Program-made: the position numbers and the translations under genes
In this document: piece by piece, positions 16,007-26,200 of the stretch
How the letters are laid out: each line of letters begins with the position of its first letter
Numbering within the stretch: position 1 is the first letter of the stretch
DNA from: JAKLQR01 sp963753165
GTDB taxonomy: Bacteria > Nitrospirota > Thermodesulfovibrionia > Thermodesulfovibrionales > SM23-35
Assembly (NCBI GenBank): GCA_963753165.1
Contig: CAVWBP010000009.1
Coordinates: 124,001-188,000, forward strand
DNA length: 64,000 nt
Direction of reading: 5' to 3'
The notes under the pieces: generated by a model
Databases searched by the model: none
Seen by the model: only the letters and a program-made list of their open reading frames with translations
Told to the model about the DNA's origin: nothing

Positions 16007-17512
16007 TTATAATACAGTAACCTCATAATTTTCCTGGTGAAGATTCCGGCTCTCTCTTATGGTTACCTTTACATTATATTTATGTTCGATATCTTCGATC
16101 CCTGCGCGTTCTTCATCCGAGAGAAGTTCTGCCACTGAGGGGTGGGCGGTTACAATGATCCTGTCACTTCCGTGTTTTGCAAGTCTCGTGACCTTTCGGA
16201 ATATTTCATAACAGAGGGTCCGGGGTGATTTCACAAACCCTTTCCCTTCACAATACGGGCAGGTCTCGCAGAGTGTTCTCCCAAGGCTTTCTCTGACCCG
16301 TTTCCGGGTCATCTGGATGAGTCCGAGTTCGGAGATATGGGATATGGTGTTCTTCGCACGGTCCTTCTTCATCGCTTCAACAAACGCATTGAATACCCTG
16401 TCCCGGTTTTCATACTTTTCCATATCAATGAAGTCGACGATGATGATGCCTCCAAGGTTCCGGAGACGGATCTGATAGGCTATCTCCTTCACGGCTTCAA
16501 GGTTCGTCTTGAGTATGGTGTCCTCCAGTTCTTCTTTTCCTACGAACTTGCCGGTATTCACATCGATGACGGTCATTGCTTCTGTCTGGTCAATCACGAT
16601 ATACCCGCCTGATTTTAACCAGACTTTTCTCCCGAGAGCCCTTGAAATATCAAATTCGATTCCGTAGGCATCGAATACCGGCTCGGTCCCTTCGTACAGG
16701 TCAATATTTCCGAGGAGTTTCTCAAAATAGGTTTTGACAAAATCCTTAATCCTCTCATATTCATCAGGTGAATCCACAACGAGACTCTTGACGTCCTGCA
16801 CCATAAGGTCTCTCACGCTTCTGAAGACGAGATCGAGGTCGCTGTACAAGAGTGAAGGGGCTGAAACCCTCTCCTTTTTCCCCTGGATGTTTTGCCAGAG
16901 GAGATAGAGGAATTCCAGATCTTTTTTCAGGTCCTCTTCAGCAGAGCCTTCACATGCTGTTCTGATGATTAACCCGTATCCGTTTGGTTTTATCTCTTCT
17001 ACGATAGTCCGCAATCTCGTTCTCTCGGTCTCGTCGGGTATCCTTCTTGAAATCCCTATGTGCTCAACATTCGGCATCAGTACGAGATATCTTCCGGGAA
17101 GCGTCACATATGAAGTGACCCGCGCGCCTTTGCTCCCGATCGGATCTTTGGATACCTGCACAAGGATCTCCTGTCCCTCCTGTATCAAGTCTTCGATGGT
17201 GAGGTCGGGCCTTCCCCTTTTCGAGACCAGCTCAATTGAGTTTACCTTCTCTTCTTCTTCAAGGAACGGCGCAAATTCTTCGAGGCCTGCATGAATATCG
17301 GTTACATAAAGAAACGCGGCCTTATCAAGTCCGATATCCACAAAGGCTGACTGCATTCCCGGAAGTATTTTTACCACTTTTCCTTTATAAATGTTCCCGA
17401 CGAGGCTCGCGTCCCGCTTTCTCTCGACATAGAACTCAACCACCTGGCCGCCTTCAAGAAGGCCGACCCTGATCTCGTCACGGGTTACATTAATGAGTAT
17501 CTCGCTGTCCAT
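16007..17512 (-). CDS. rng: Ribonuclease G/E family endoribonuclease
   Basis: RNase G cuts 5'-monophosphorylated single-stranded RNA in rRNA maturation and mRNA decay. The 501-residue protein has an N-terminal S1 domain (GNIYKGKVVKILPGMQSAFVDIGLDKAAFLY), the catalytic aspartates in MTVIDVNTGKF and GGIIIVDFIDM, and the Zn-link CETCPYCEGKG. It lacks the long C-terminal scaffold of RNase E. It lies immediately after the TIGR03960 radical SAM gene on the same strand (2-base gap), a pairing seen in many bacteria. Confidence 0.95.
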   Translation of the reverse strand: MDSEILINVTRDEIRVGLLEGGQVVEFYVERKRDASLVGNIYKGKVVKILPGMQSAFVDIGLDKAAFLYVTDIHAGLEEFAPFLEEEEKVNSIELVSKRGRPDLTIEDLIQEGQEILVQVSKDPIGSKGARVTSYVTLPGRYLVLMPNVEHIGISRRIPDETERTRLRTIVEEIKPNGYGLIIRTACEGSAEEDLKKDLEFLYLLWQNIQGKKERVSAPSLLYSDLDLVFRSVRDLMVQDVKSLVVDSPDEYERIKDFVKTYFEKLLGNIDLYEGTEPVFDAYGIEFDISRALGRKVWLKSGGYIVIDQTEAMTVIDVNTGKFVGKEELEDTILKTNLEAVKEIAYQIRLRNLGGIIIVDFIDMEKYENRDRVFNAFVEAMKKDRAKNTISHISELGLIQMTRKRVRESLGRTLCETCPYCEGKGFVKSPRTLCYEIFRKVTRLAKHGSDRIIVTAHPSVAELLSDEERAGIEDIEHKYNVKVTIRESRNLHQENYEVTVL

Positions 17513-17514
17513 GG

Positions 17515-20025
17515 TTACATTTTACATTGTACGAGCGGTATTTTGTATGTATTGAAAGGTTTTACCCAACTTCCCTTCCAGCCGAAGAGGGAGGTCCTTG
17601 TAATATCAAGCCGTTCCATCGGTTCAGAGAAGATCAGAGGGAGAATCTCCCCGAGCCTTACCTTGATGTCCCCCTGGTCAACCAGCACTAATTGTACTGT
17701 ATCACTATCGATGATCAGGGCGTCTTCGACCATACTCCTCACATTTATATCATATTTTACTCTATTTATCAGTATCTCTTTTTTGGAGAGGAAGGCATGA
17801 ATCTGAGAGATATCTCCCCCTGTTATCCGGTATTCATACCGGGAGATGAAACTGCTCAGGGATTCAGTATTCCCTGATATGGCAGACATTGCGGTAATGG
17901 ATATTCCGTCAGGGAGCATACTGTTCAAGGTTTCCCGGTTTTTCTCAAGATCGAAGGGCGGCAATACTTCCATATCGAAATACTCTCGTAAGCCCGCGAC
18001 ACCGACGCCAAGCGGAGGGCCGAATGCCATTTTCGGAGTCGGATGAAATCCCTGTGTGTATTCCAGGGCAACCCCGGCCCTTCGCATTGCCCGATGAAAA
18101 GCCGTCATGATTTCAAGATGGGAGAGGTGGCGCAATACACCGGTCTTGGAGAATTCAACCCGTATCCTCACCGATTTAAACCGGGGAAGCAGGGAAGGAG
18201 AGAAGCTGAGAGGATAAGCGACGTCTGATGCATTGTCTCTATTTGCGCTTTCACGACTTCTGAACTTTTCATCGCATTGTAACCCGCAGTTATGACAGTG
18301 CTTTCTGCAGTCGCTCGTAAAGTCAGCGGACAAAGCCTTCTCAAATTCTTTCCAGAGAAATTCTTTCTCAACCCCTGTGTTTATGTGGTCCCAGGGCAGT
18401 GTGTCATGCTGCTGGTATACCTTCTGAGCATATGACGCTGCGTCAATGCCGGTAGTTTCCATCGCTTTTTTCCATCTGCCGGAATCGAACATCTCGGTCC
18501 ATCCGTCGAGACGGCATCCGAGAGACCAGGCCTTCTCGACAAGCAGCGACAGGTTCTGGTCCCCCCGTGCAAAAGCTGCCTCCAGGAGGCTCATATCAAC
18601 GTCATGCCCTTTGATATTTACTCCCCTGCGTTTCAGCCGTTCTCTCACAAAATCCTTTTTTCTCTGAAGTTCATGCGGCAGGTTTTGACCATACCATTGG
18701 AACGGGGTATGGGCCTTGGGGACAAAAGGGGAGACCCCGACAGTGATATGAACAAATTTTTTTACGTACTGTTTGGCAATTTTCAGCGCTTTTAACGCCA
18801 TACCGGGTATTGCATCGATATCTTCGTCTGTCTCGGTCGGAAGCCCGACCATAAAATAGAGCTTGAGGTTCTGCCAGCCTTCTTCGAAGAGTGTCCTCAG
18901 TGCCTGCTCGTATTCCTCGTCTGAGAAATCTTTATTGATAACCCTTCTCAACCTGTCTGTCCCTGCCTCCGGCGCTATGGTGAAACCGGTTTTCCTGACG
19001 GTTTTAATCTCCTTCAGGACCTCATGGCTGACAGCCGCTATACGGATAGAAGGCAGCGAAATGGCAATTTTCTGATTTCCGAACCTCCTGTTGCATTCTT
19101 TCAGTACCGCAGGGAGACAGCTATAGTCTCCTGCGCTGAGAGAAGTAAAGGCAACTTCTTCATAGCCGGTATTTTTCAGGGCGCTTTCTGTGAGAGATAT
19201 AACCTTTTCAGGGCTTCTTTCCCTTACAGGCCGGTAGATCATCCCCGCCTGACAGAACCTGCACCCCATGGAACAGCCCCTGGAAACCTCAATGTTTATC
19301 CTGTCATGGATTATTGGAGCGTAGGGAACGAGAGGCCGGTCGGGATAAGGCGCATCGTCAAGTGATGCAAGTATGCGCCTTCTGATTCTCTTTGCTCCTT
19401 TTTCCTCCTCGGCATCGTGAATGATGGGCACATAGATCCCCTCGATCAGGGACAATGCCTTGAGGAGCGATTCTTTCCTCATGTCACCGTCTTTTTTCCA
19501 TTCATGATAAGTATGCAGAATGTCTGCGATTGCTTCTTCACCGTCGCCTATCAGAAACGCGTCGATAAACGGCAGCATGGGCATCGGGTTCACCGTACAT
19601 GGCCCGCCCGCAATGATCAGGGGGAAGGAGCTGCCTGGCGAATCAAGGCGGTCCGCGGTCCTGAGCGGAATTTTCCCGAGAGAGAGCATATTGAGAACAG
19701 TCGTGTAGGAAAGCTCATACTGCAGGCTGAACCCGACAATATCGAAATCCCGCAGGGGGCGGTTCGTCTCGAGTGAAGACAGGACCACGTCTTTTGATTT
19801 CATATATTCCTCGAGGTCAGTCCATGGAGAAAATACCCGCTCTGCCGAGGCGAAGGGTATGTCATTGATTATCTTATAGAGAATACGGAGGCCGAGATGA
19901 GACATGCCGATCTCATAGACGTCAGGGAACGCAAGAGCGACCTTTACCGGCGTCTCTCCTTTATGAACAGCGTTTATCTCCCTGTTAATGTATCTGCTTG
20001 GTTTTTGAAAAAAAGACAGGTTCAC
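17515..20025 (-). CDS. TIGR03960-type radical SAM protein fused to DUF2344
   Basis: The 836-residue protein has an N-terminal B12-binding-like region (VALAFPDVYEIGMSHLGLRIL), a radical-SAM core with CSMGCRFC (in EVSRGCSMGCRFCQAG) and, from about residue 610, a C-terminal DUF2344 domain (RIRVEFSKTGVLRHLSHLEIM...YTQGFHPTPKMAFGPPLGVG). This fusion, next to RNase G, is a conserved arrangement. The function is not established; an RNA modification role is often suggested because of the RNase G linkage. Confidence 0.92.
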   Translation of the reverse strand: MNLSFFQKPSRYINREINAVHKGETPVKVALAFPDVYEIGMSHLGLRILYKIINDIPFASAERVFSPWTDLEEYMKSKDVVLSSLETNRPLRDFDIVGFSLQYELSYTTVLNMLSLGKIPLRTADRLDSPGSSFPLIIAGGPCTVNPMPMLPFIDAFLIGDGEEAIADILHTYHEWKKDGDMRKESLLKALSLIEGIYVPIIHDAEEEKGAKRIRRRILASLDDAPYPDRPLVPYAPIIHDRINIEVSRGCSMGCRFCQAGMIYRPVRERSPEKVISLTESALKNTGYEEVAFTSLSAGDYSCLPAVLKECNRRFGNQKIAISLPSIRIAAVSHEVLKEIKTVRKTGFTIAPEAGTDRLRRVINKDFSDEEYEQALRTLFEEGWQNLKLYFMVGLPTETDEDIDAIPGMALKALKIAKQYVKKFVHITVGVSPFVPKAHTPFQWYGQNLPHELQRKKDFVRERLKRRGVNIKGHDVDMSLLEAAFARGDQNLSLLVEKAWSLGCRLDGWTEMFDSGRWKKAMETTGIDAASYAQKVYQQHDTLPWDHINTGVEKEFLWKEFEKALSADFTSDCRKHCHNCGLQCDEKFRSRESANRDNASDVAYPLSFSPSLLPRFKSVRIRVEFSKTGVLRHLSHLEIMTAFHRAMRRAGVALEYTQGFHPTPKMAFGPPLGVGVAGLREYFDMEVLPPFDLEKNRETLNSMLPDGISITAMSAISGNTESLSSFISRYEYRITGGDISQIHAFLSKKEILINRVKYDINVRSMVEDALIIDSDTVQLVLVDQGDIKVRLGEILPLIFSEPMERLDITRTSLFGWKGSWVKPFNTYKIPLVQCKM

Positions 20026-20149
20026 TGAATAAGCATACCATCAGGAAAGCCCAATTATCAAGGCTTTATCAACTGCCGGGCGCCTTAGCCGCCGGTCATC
20101 TGTCCGCGTCTGGAGCTTACATCATTATTATACGGCAGCGGGCTCGCCA

Positions 20150-20371
20150 TCGTTCAAACAGTCTTTACAGGACATAGCTTGTGGAGGGCGACTGGGGAAA
20201 AATCTGGATTCTCATAATACACAAGAAGGGCGGCCTTATACAATAGCCTTAAGCATAGGCATTTCATATTATGATCCACAAAATCCCTGCACCATCGAAC
20301 AATTGCTTGCGGAAGCGGATAGAAACATGTACGAGCAGAAACGCGAAAAACAGGAAAACGAGATTCCATAA
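20150..20371 (+). pseudogene. C-terminal remnant of a GGDEF (diguanylate cyclase) domain
   Basis: The frame ending at 20369-20371 reads RPYTIALSIGISYYDPQ followed by TIEQLLAEADRNMYEQKR, the unmistakable end of a GGDEF domain (the SIGIS strand and ADRNMYEQK helix). Upstream the frame runs to about 20150, but no GGDEF active site or start is present. It is what is left of a diguanylate cyclase gene truncated by rearrangement. It lies in a 540-base stretch with no intact gene between the TIGR03960 gene and an AT-rich methyltransferase. Confidence 0.75.
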
Positions 20372-20424
20372 AACAGCTTCAGAGAGTCGGACAAGTCCTT
20401 CCTGAAACAAGCATTTGAGTCGTG

Positions 20425-20433
20425 TGATATAAT
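20425..20433 (+). promoter_or_regulatory. Possible extended -10 promoter for the methyltransferase
   Basis: TGATATAAT at this site fits an extended -10 element (TG one base before TATAAT). It lies about 135 bases before the ATG at 20569. A short frame (start 20438, 28 codons) and a GGAGGTG at about 20514 follow, without a recognisable product. Confidence 0.35.
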
Positions 20434-20568
20434 TGCGATGAGTACAAATGAAAATCGAAACGATCAGAATAATAGCAGAAAAATAGTGATCTTTACATGG
20501 TCTTGGCAAGAAAGGAGGTGTTAGCTCGGTTTCAAGGCGTCTCGAACCACATACTTTAAAGATCAACT

Positions 20569-21414
20569 GTGATGAAAAATTTAAGGAAGATTGGACATAG
20601 AACACCGGACCAAATAAGAGAACACTACGAAATAGCAAAAAATTTGTCCAATAGATTACGAAACGCCTCGAAAGAAGAAAGACACTTTCTTTATTCTGTT
20701 CTGTATGACGAAGTACTGCGGCGTGTCCCGCATCATCCACGACTGACCCGAAAATCATCGCCCACAGAAACAAATCGAGACGTTGTTGCGCAGATGAAGT
20801 TTCTCAAGGTCTTCTTAAAAGAGGGCGATACCTTTCTGGAAGTTGGATCCGGAGACTGTGCGTTATCATTTGAAGTGAGCAAGTTTGTGAAACAAGTTTT
20901 TGCGATTGATGTATGTGACACAATTGGCAAATCGGCAATAAGCCCAGAGAATTTTTCTCTAATGCTATCCAATGGAACAAGTATTCCAATCCCTAATAAC
21001 AGTGTGAATGTAGCATATAGCCATCAGCTTATGGAACATTTACACCCTGATGATGCTTTGGATCAATTGCGAAACATTTATAGTGCGTTAACTCCTGGCG
21101 GCCTTTACATCTGCATAACGCCAAATAGATTAAAAGGGCCCCATGATATTTCTAAGTACTTTGATGAAATTGCAACGTGCTTTCATTTGAAAGAATATAT
21201 AAATTCAGAATTGAGTTCGCTATTTAGAGATGCAGGATTTTCAAAGATTAGAGTTTATGCCGGTTTGAACGGGAAATATATGAGCTTTTCTGTCATGCTA
21301 CCAAGCTTATTCGAGAAGTTATTATATGCATTGCCATCGTATTTTAGAAGACCAATAGCGCGCAGTTGGCCGATTAAATCTTTGCTCGGAATTAAATTAG
21401 TCGCCATAAAATAA
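20569..21414 (+). CDS. Class I SAM-dependent methyltransferase, probably acquired
   Basis: The 281-residue protein has SAM motif I DTFLEVGSGDCALSFEV, IDVCD, and a motif IV region NSVNVAYSHQLMEHLHP, followed by LRNIYSALTPGGLYICITPNRL. This type often accompanies polysaccharide or lipid biosynthesis. The gene is visibly richer in A and T and uses rarer codons (AAA, ATA, TTA) than its neighbours, has no strong ribosome site, and sits beside a GGDEF remnant. It is a likely horizontal insertion. The target molecule is unknown. Confidence 0.85.
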   Translation: MMKNLRKIGHRTPDQIREHYEIAKNLSNRLRNASKEERHFLYSVLYDEVLRRVPHHPRLTRKSSPTETNRDVVAQMKFLKVFLKEGDTFLEVGSGDCALSFEVSKFVKQVFAIDVCDTIGKSAISPENFSLMLSNGTSIPIPNNSVNVAYSHQLMEHLHPDDALDQLRNIYSALTPGGLYICITPNRLKGPHDISKYFDEIATCFHLKEYINSELSSLFRDAGFSKIRVYAGLNGKYMSFSVMLPSLFEKLLYALPSYFRRPIARSWPIKSLLGIKLVAIK

Positions 21415-21440
21415 CTCCGGTGGACAGCTCCGATAAAACG

Positions 21441-22280
21441 CTATCCGCTTTCTTCAGGGGATCCGGAATTCTGAATTCCGTTTTCCGAAATTATTCGGTA
21501 CATTTCCGGCCTTCTGTCCTCGAAAATATTATTCAGTGAAGTAACCGCTTTGTTGCGAGCCAGTGCAGGATCGATATCCAGGCTCAGGAGCGTCTCATCA
21601 TTGTCTAAAGCCCGGACAAGGATACTGCCGTCAGGTGCGGTGATCTGGCTTTGCCCTATGAATCTGAGCAACGGTCCTTCCTTGCGCGCTTCTTCGCCGA
21701 TGCGGTTTGCAGTAACCGCATACACCCTGTTTTCACGGCACCGTACCGGCATTGAGTTGGGACAGTGGGGAAGCACGAGGTTCGAAGGGTGTGCCACGAC
21801 GTCTGCTCCCATCAGGGCAAGGGTTCTCATGGATTCGGGGAAATACCAGTCGAAACAGATCATGATTCCAATATGGCCGATAGAGGTGTCCCATACCTGA
21901 AAACCGGTGTCGCCCGGACTGAAAAACAGCTTTTCTTCAAAGAACAGATGGGTTTTTCTGTAGACGCCGATGAAACCGTCGGGCCCGGTCAGGACCGCAC
22001 TGTTATAAAATCGGTCGCCGGCTTTTTCCGGGAGTCCGGCAACAATATGGAGGTTTTTCTTTTGGGATAACGCAGATAATGCCTGAGTTGTGTGTCCATC
22101 GGGTATTTTTTCTGAAAGCCCTGCGACTTCTTCACGTGAGACAAACTGGTATCCTGTCGCAAAAAACTCCGGAAGAACAAGGAGGTCTGCATCGATGTCC
22201 CTGACTGCCGAGAGAACCCTTCTGACATTCTCTTCTTTTTTTCCGAAAACCGGATTGTATTGATAAAAACCTACTTTCAT
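21441..22280 (-). CDS. Nitrilase / carbon-nitrogen hydrolase family protein
   Basis: The 279-residue protein shows the catalytic triad of the family: Glu in LLVLPEFFATGY, Lys in YRKTHLFFEEK, and Cys in IGIMICFDWYFPES. The members hydrolyse amides or nitriles. It is close to the omega-amidase/NitFhit-like group by length, but I cannot set the substrate. It lies just upstream (10-base gap) of cutA on the same strand, an operon-like arrangement. Confidence 0.9.
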   Translation of the reverse strand: MKVGFYQYNPVFGKKEENVRRVLSAVRDIDADLLVLPEFFATGYQFVSREEVAGLSEKIPDGHTTQALSALSQKKNLHIVAGLPEKAGDRFYNSAVLTGPDGFIGVYRKTHLFFEEKLFFSPGDTGFQVWDTSIGHIGIMICFDWYFPESMRTLALMGADVVAHPSNLVLPHCPNSMPVRCRENRVYAVTANRIGEEARKEGPLLRFIGQSQITAPDGSILVRALDNDETLLSLDIDPALARNKAVTSLNNIFEDRRPEMYRIISENGIQNSGSPEESG

Positions 22281-22290
22281 AATAAGGTTT

Positions 22291-22605
22291 TCATCCAGTG
22301 ACGTCTTTCAGCCAGCTGAGATAGTCTTCAGATCCTTCAACAACCGGCATCGCGATTATCTCCGGGACCGTATAGCTATGGAGTTCTCTGACCCTTTGAG
22401 AGAGTTTCGTAAACAGCGATCTTTGAGTCTTTGCAATCATGAGGACTTCTTTCTCATCCTCGGTTTTTCCTTCCCACCTATAAATGGAACGGATATCTTT
22501 CACAATATTCACACACCCTGCAAGCCGCTCCCCGACCAGTGTTTTTGCTATGTTCGCCCCTTCATCTTCATTTGATGCAGTGATAAAAACGACTACAGCC
22601 TCCAT
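22291..22605 (-). CDS. cutA: CutA1 divalent-cation tolerance protein
   Basis: A 104-residue protein with the CutA features: MEAVVVFITASNEDEGANIAKTLVGERLAGCVNIV, YRWEGKTEDEKEVLMIAKT and HSYTVPEIIAMPVVEGSEDYLSWL. CutA forms stable trimers; it is linked to copper tolerance in enterobacteria, but its exact role is unclear. The intergenic distance to the nitrilase gene is ten bases. It follows AGGAGGAA-rich sequence that could serve as its ribosome site. Confidence 0.95.
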   Translation of the reverse strand: MEAVVVFITASNEDEGANIAKTLVGERLAGCVNIVKDIRSIYRWEGKTEDEKEVLMIAKTQRSLFTKLSQRVRELHSYTVPEIIAMPVVEGSEDYLSWLKDVTG

Positions 22606-22772
22606 ATAGTTCTTCCTCCTGCAGGTTGAACAACACTTCTTAAAAAACCGGACAATGTATTCTTCAAATGCAATGTTCTGCCCTTATGGTAGCATGTTCA
22701 TTGCCGTACCTCAAGAAGGAGGAATTGAGAAGAGACGGGAGGATGGAATAATAGGCGACTACACTGTTCAGG

Positions 22773-23251
22773 TTACTGTTTTTTCGCGAGGGTCTTGTAA
22801 TATTCGATATCAAGGAGCCGTCTCTTGATATTTGTGCCTGCGGAATATCCTCCAAGGGAGCCGTCGGATTCTATGACCCGATGGCAGGGAAGGACGATAG
22901 GGAGGGGGTTCTTGCTGAGGGCCTGTCCAACTGCCCTGGAAGCCGCGGGTTTGCCGATCTTTTCGGACAGCCATTTGTACGTCTTTGTCTCGCCATAGGG
23001 TATTTCTTTCAGGGCAAGCCAGACGGTTTTTTCAAATTCAGTGCCTTTCGTGAGCAGTATCGGTTGAGTGAAATCCTCTATTCCATTGTCAAAATATTCC
23101 CGGAGCTCTTTTTTTATCAGCGGAGGGGGCGCTGCCCCTGCGGATTATTTCAGACAGGCTTTCTGAAAGAGATTCCCCGTAAGTTTTTTTCATGGAAAAG
23201 AAGATAGAGGAAGCCTATAGGGCTTTCGAAGATATCATAAAAAGAATCAAT
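22773..23251 (-). pseudogene. ogt: Methylated-DNA--protein cysteine methyltransferase, two +1 frameshifts
   Basis: Reading on the minus strand, an N-terminal part (SFYDIFESPIGFLYLLF) is followed in the next frame by SLSEIIRRGSAPSADKK and then, after a run of seven A, in a third frame by ELREYFDNGIEDFTQ, EFEKTVWLALKEIPYGETKTY and the active-site IVLPCHRVIESDGSLGGYSAG, ending YYKTLAKKQ. Each step needs one base removed. Together they are a complete O6-alkylguanine-DNA alkyltransferase of about 157 residues. No good start codon is visible; the gene begins overlapping the end of the upstream kinase gene. It may be a true pseudogene or sequence error. Confidence 0.8.
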
Positions 23252-26200
23252 ACTGCTCGACCTCTTCTCTCTCATACTGCTCCTTTGAGTAGACTTCAAC
23301 CCTGTCCCCCCCTTTACTGAACGCACGTGCAAGGGCCTTTTCAGCGCATAAGATAAATTCTTCGGTCGGCTGGCCGTCGAGGAAGGTGAGGCCGATGCTC
23401 GCAGTGACATGGCCTTTTGGCTGAGAGTCTTCATAAATGAAGGGATAGTTTTTTATGATCGCATTGAACCGGTTCCCCATGGAAAGGGCAGCCGCAATGA
23501 CGGTATTCGGCAGCAATATGGCGAAGGAGTCCCCTCCGTAGCGTACAACAACGTCTGAACCCCTGATATTTTTCGTAAGGAGTTCAGCGACTTTCTTCAG
23601 CGTCATGTTCCCGTAGAATTCTCCATGGCTTTTTGCATACTGATCGAAATAATCGAGATCGAGAAGGAGAAGGTTCAGCGGTATTTTGTACCGTGTCGCC
23701 CTTTCCACTTCCTGGGCAAGCCGGATCTGGAAATAACGGTGGCTGAAGACGCCGGTGAGGTCGTCTATGAGACCGGCCCTCCGGGGATAAAGGATCTCCA
23801 GTTCCTTGATATGATTGATGAGTTCTTTGGTGTCGAAGGCGTATTTCTGTACGATTCTCTCGATCTTCCCGACAAGGGCGAGCCTGTCTTCTACAGAGAG
23901 GTCTCTTTCGGTGAGGATGAAGATCGGGATTTCTTTTGTCGACGGATTTTCCTTGATTTTATTGATCACATCAAAGCCGAGCATGTCAGGCATGGAGAAG
24001 TCGAGCAGGATAACGGCTGGCCGCAGTGCCAGTGAGAGTTCTATCCCTCGCTGCCCTGTCGCAGCGGTATAAATGAGAAAACCCTGCGGCTCGAAGATGT
24101 GCTTGAAATAGTTGGTGATCTCATCCTCTGATTCTATGATCAAGAGAGAGGACGGCAATACTTTTTTCCCTTTTGCAATGGTCAGTTCCTCGAGTTTCGC
24201 AAAAAGGGCTTCTTTATCGAGCGGCTTCAGGAGATAATCGGTTGCGCCGAGTGCAAAAGCCAGGTCTTTGTTGTCAACAATCGAATGGATAATAACCGGA
24301 ATCGCAGAGGTTACAGGATCACTTTTCAGTTCCTGGAGAACCTCCCAGCCGTCTTTTTTCGGAATGAGAATATCGAGGGTTATGGCAAAGGGCAGGAGTT
24401 TTTTTGCTTTCTCAATCGCCTCTTCGCCATTGAATGCGTGAGCAACTTTATATCCTGACTGAGTGAGATGGAGCGTCAGGAGTTCTGCAGTGGAGAGATC
24501 GTCCTCAACAACAAGAAGAAGAGGGGCCTCTGCTTTCATCCAGGGGAAATTCAGGCTTACCGCTTCTATATGCTCGGCAGGGACAGCCCCTGCAACCGGG
24601 GTCGAAACCGGTATCCAGAACCTAAACGTGCTCCCTTCCCCGAGGTTGCTCTCGACAAGAATAGTGCCTCCATGCAGTTCGACGAGTTTTTTGGTGAGGG
24701 CGAGGCCGAGGCCTGCTCCGCCGTATTTCTTCGAGAAGACCGCACTGGCCTGTTCGAATTCGTCAAAAATCCTCTCCTTGTCTTCGGGTCCTATCCCGAT
24801 CCCGGTGTCCTGAACAGAAATCTGAACACATGCGATGTCCGGAGTTCCGCCGGGAAAACATTTGTCCGGAGTCTTGTCCTCGGATACAGTTAACCTTACC
24901 ACCCCGCCGTCAGGGGTGAATTTTATGGCATTCGAGAGGAGATTGTACAGGATCTGTTTCATCTTGACTTTATCAGCGGTGACGGTTGCTACTTCTTCTC
25001 CCATCGAGACAAAAATCTCGATAAACTTATTTTCGGCGAGCGGTTTCATGACGCCCATAACTTCACTGATTATATCGTCGACTGGAAAGGTCTCATATAC
25101 CATCTCATATTTGCCTGCCTCGATCTTGGCTATGTCCAGAACATTGTTGATGAGTTCAAGAAGATGTTTCCCTGAGGAATAGATGTTCCTGATATACCGG
25201 TCCTGGTTTTCGGTAAGATCACCAAAGGTCCTGTCGAGAAGAATATCGGAGAAGCCGAGGATGGAATTCAGCGGCGTTCTCAATTCATGGCTCATATTCG
25301 AAATAAATCTGCCTTTCAGCTGGTTTGCGTATTCAAGTTCCCTATTGATCTTTTCGAGTTCTCCTGTCCGCGCAATGACCTTTTTTTCAAGGTTTTTTCT
25401 CAGATCTTCGATTACCCGGTTTTTCTCATTGATAACCTTTTCAAGACCCTTCTCTTCTTCCAGGCTTCGGAACATGAAGACCAGACCGAGAGGAGCGCCT
25501 TCAGAGTCATTCATAACGAGTGCGTTCAGTATTGCAGCGATCGTTTTCCCGCCTGCGCCCTGCAGGGTGGCTTGAGCCTCCCTGAGGAGAGAATTGTTAT
25601 CGAGTTCTTTCTGAATCGATGTCCAGAGACTGTCGGTCATGAGAGATTGTATTGACCGCGCAGTCAACTCATCCACCGGGTATCCGAGCAATTCAACAGC
25701 CTGGTTATTGCAGAGACTGATCTGGCCGAAGGTATCGGTTATGAAGACCAGATCTGTCGTGGTTTCTATTAACTTGAGAGTTTCGAGATTCAGGTCCCCG
25801 ATTTTTTTGATCAGGCTGAATCTGTCAATGCAAATACCTGCCAAAGTGGTAAGGAGACTGAGAGATGCCTGTTGTCTCGCGGAGAACTGGCGCGGTTTAA
25901 AGTCATCTATATAGAGGATACCGACAACTTTTTCCCTGAGCACAACAGGACAGGCAAGCAGGGACCGTATTTTTTCACTGATTAAGGCCGGATTGTTTCT
26001 CGTAAGATCAACTTTCAGGGTGTCCGGGATTGCAAGGATGTCTGTACTCCGGAGAATTGCATCAGTAAGTCCGCCGGATATGATACCCCATGTTTTATTC
26101 TCGGTGAAGCGCCGGCTCAGGCCCTTGGAAGCAATGAGTTTCATTTCGTCATTTTCGCGGATAACCAGACTGCCTGCAGGGGCGTCGGCTATTTCAAGGG

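Noticed and set aside
20025..20568. Complete protein in the gap after the TIGR03960 gene
   Set aside because: Only the last part of a GGDEF domain and a 28-codon frame are present; no intact gene.
23247..23434. Separate small gene overlapping the kinase end
   Set aside because: It is the overlapping N-terminal part of the frameshifted ogt read through kinase codons; the first part has no family likeness.
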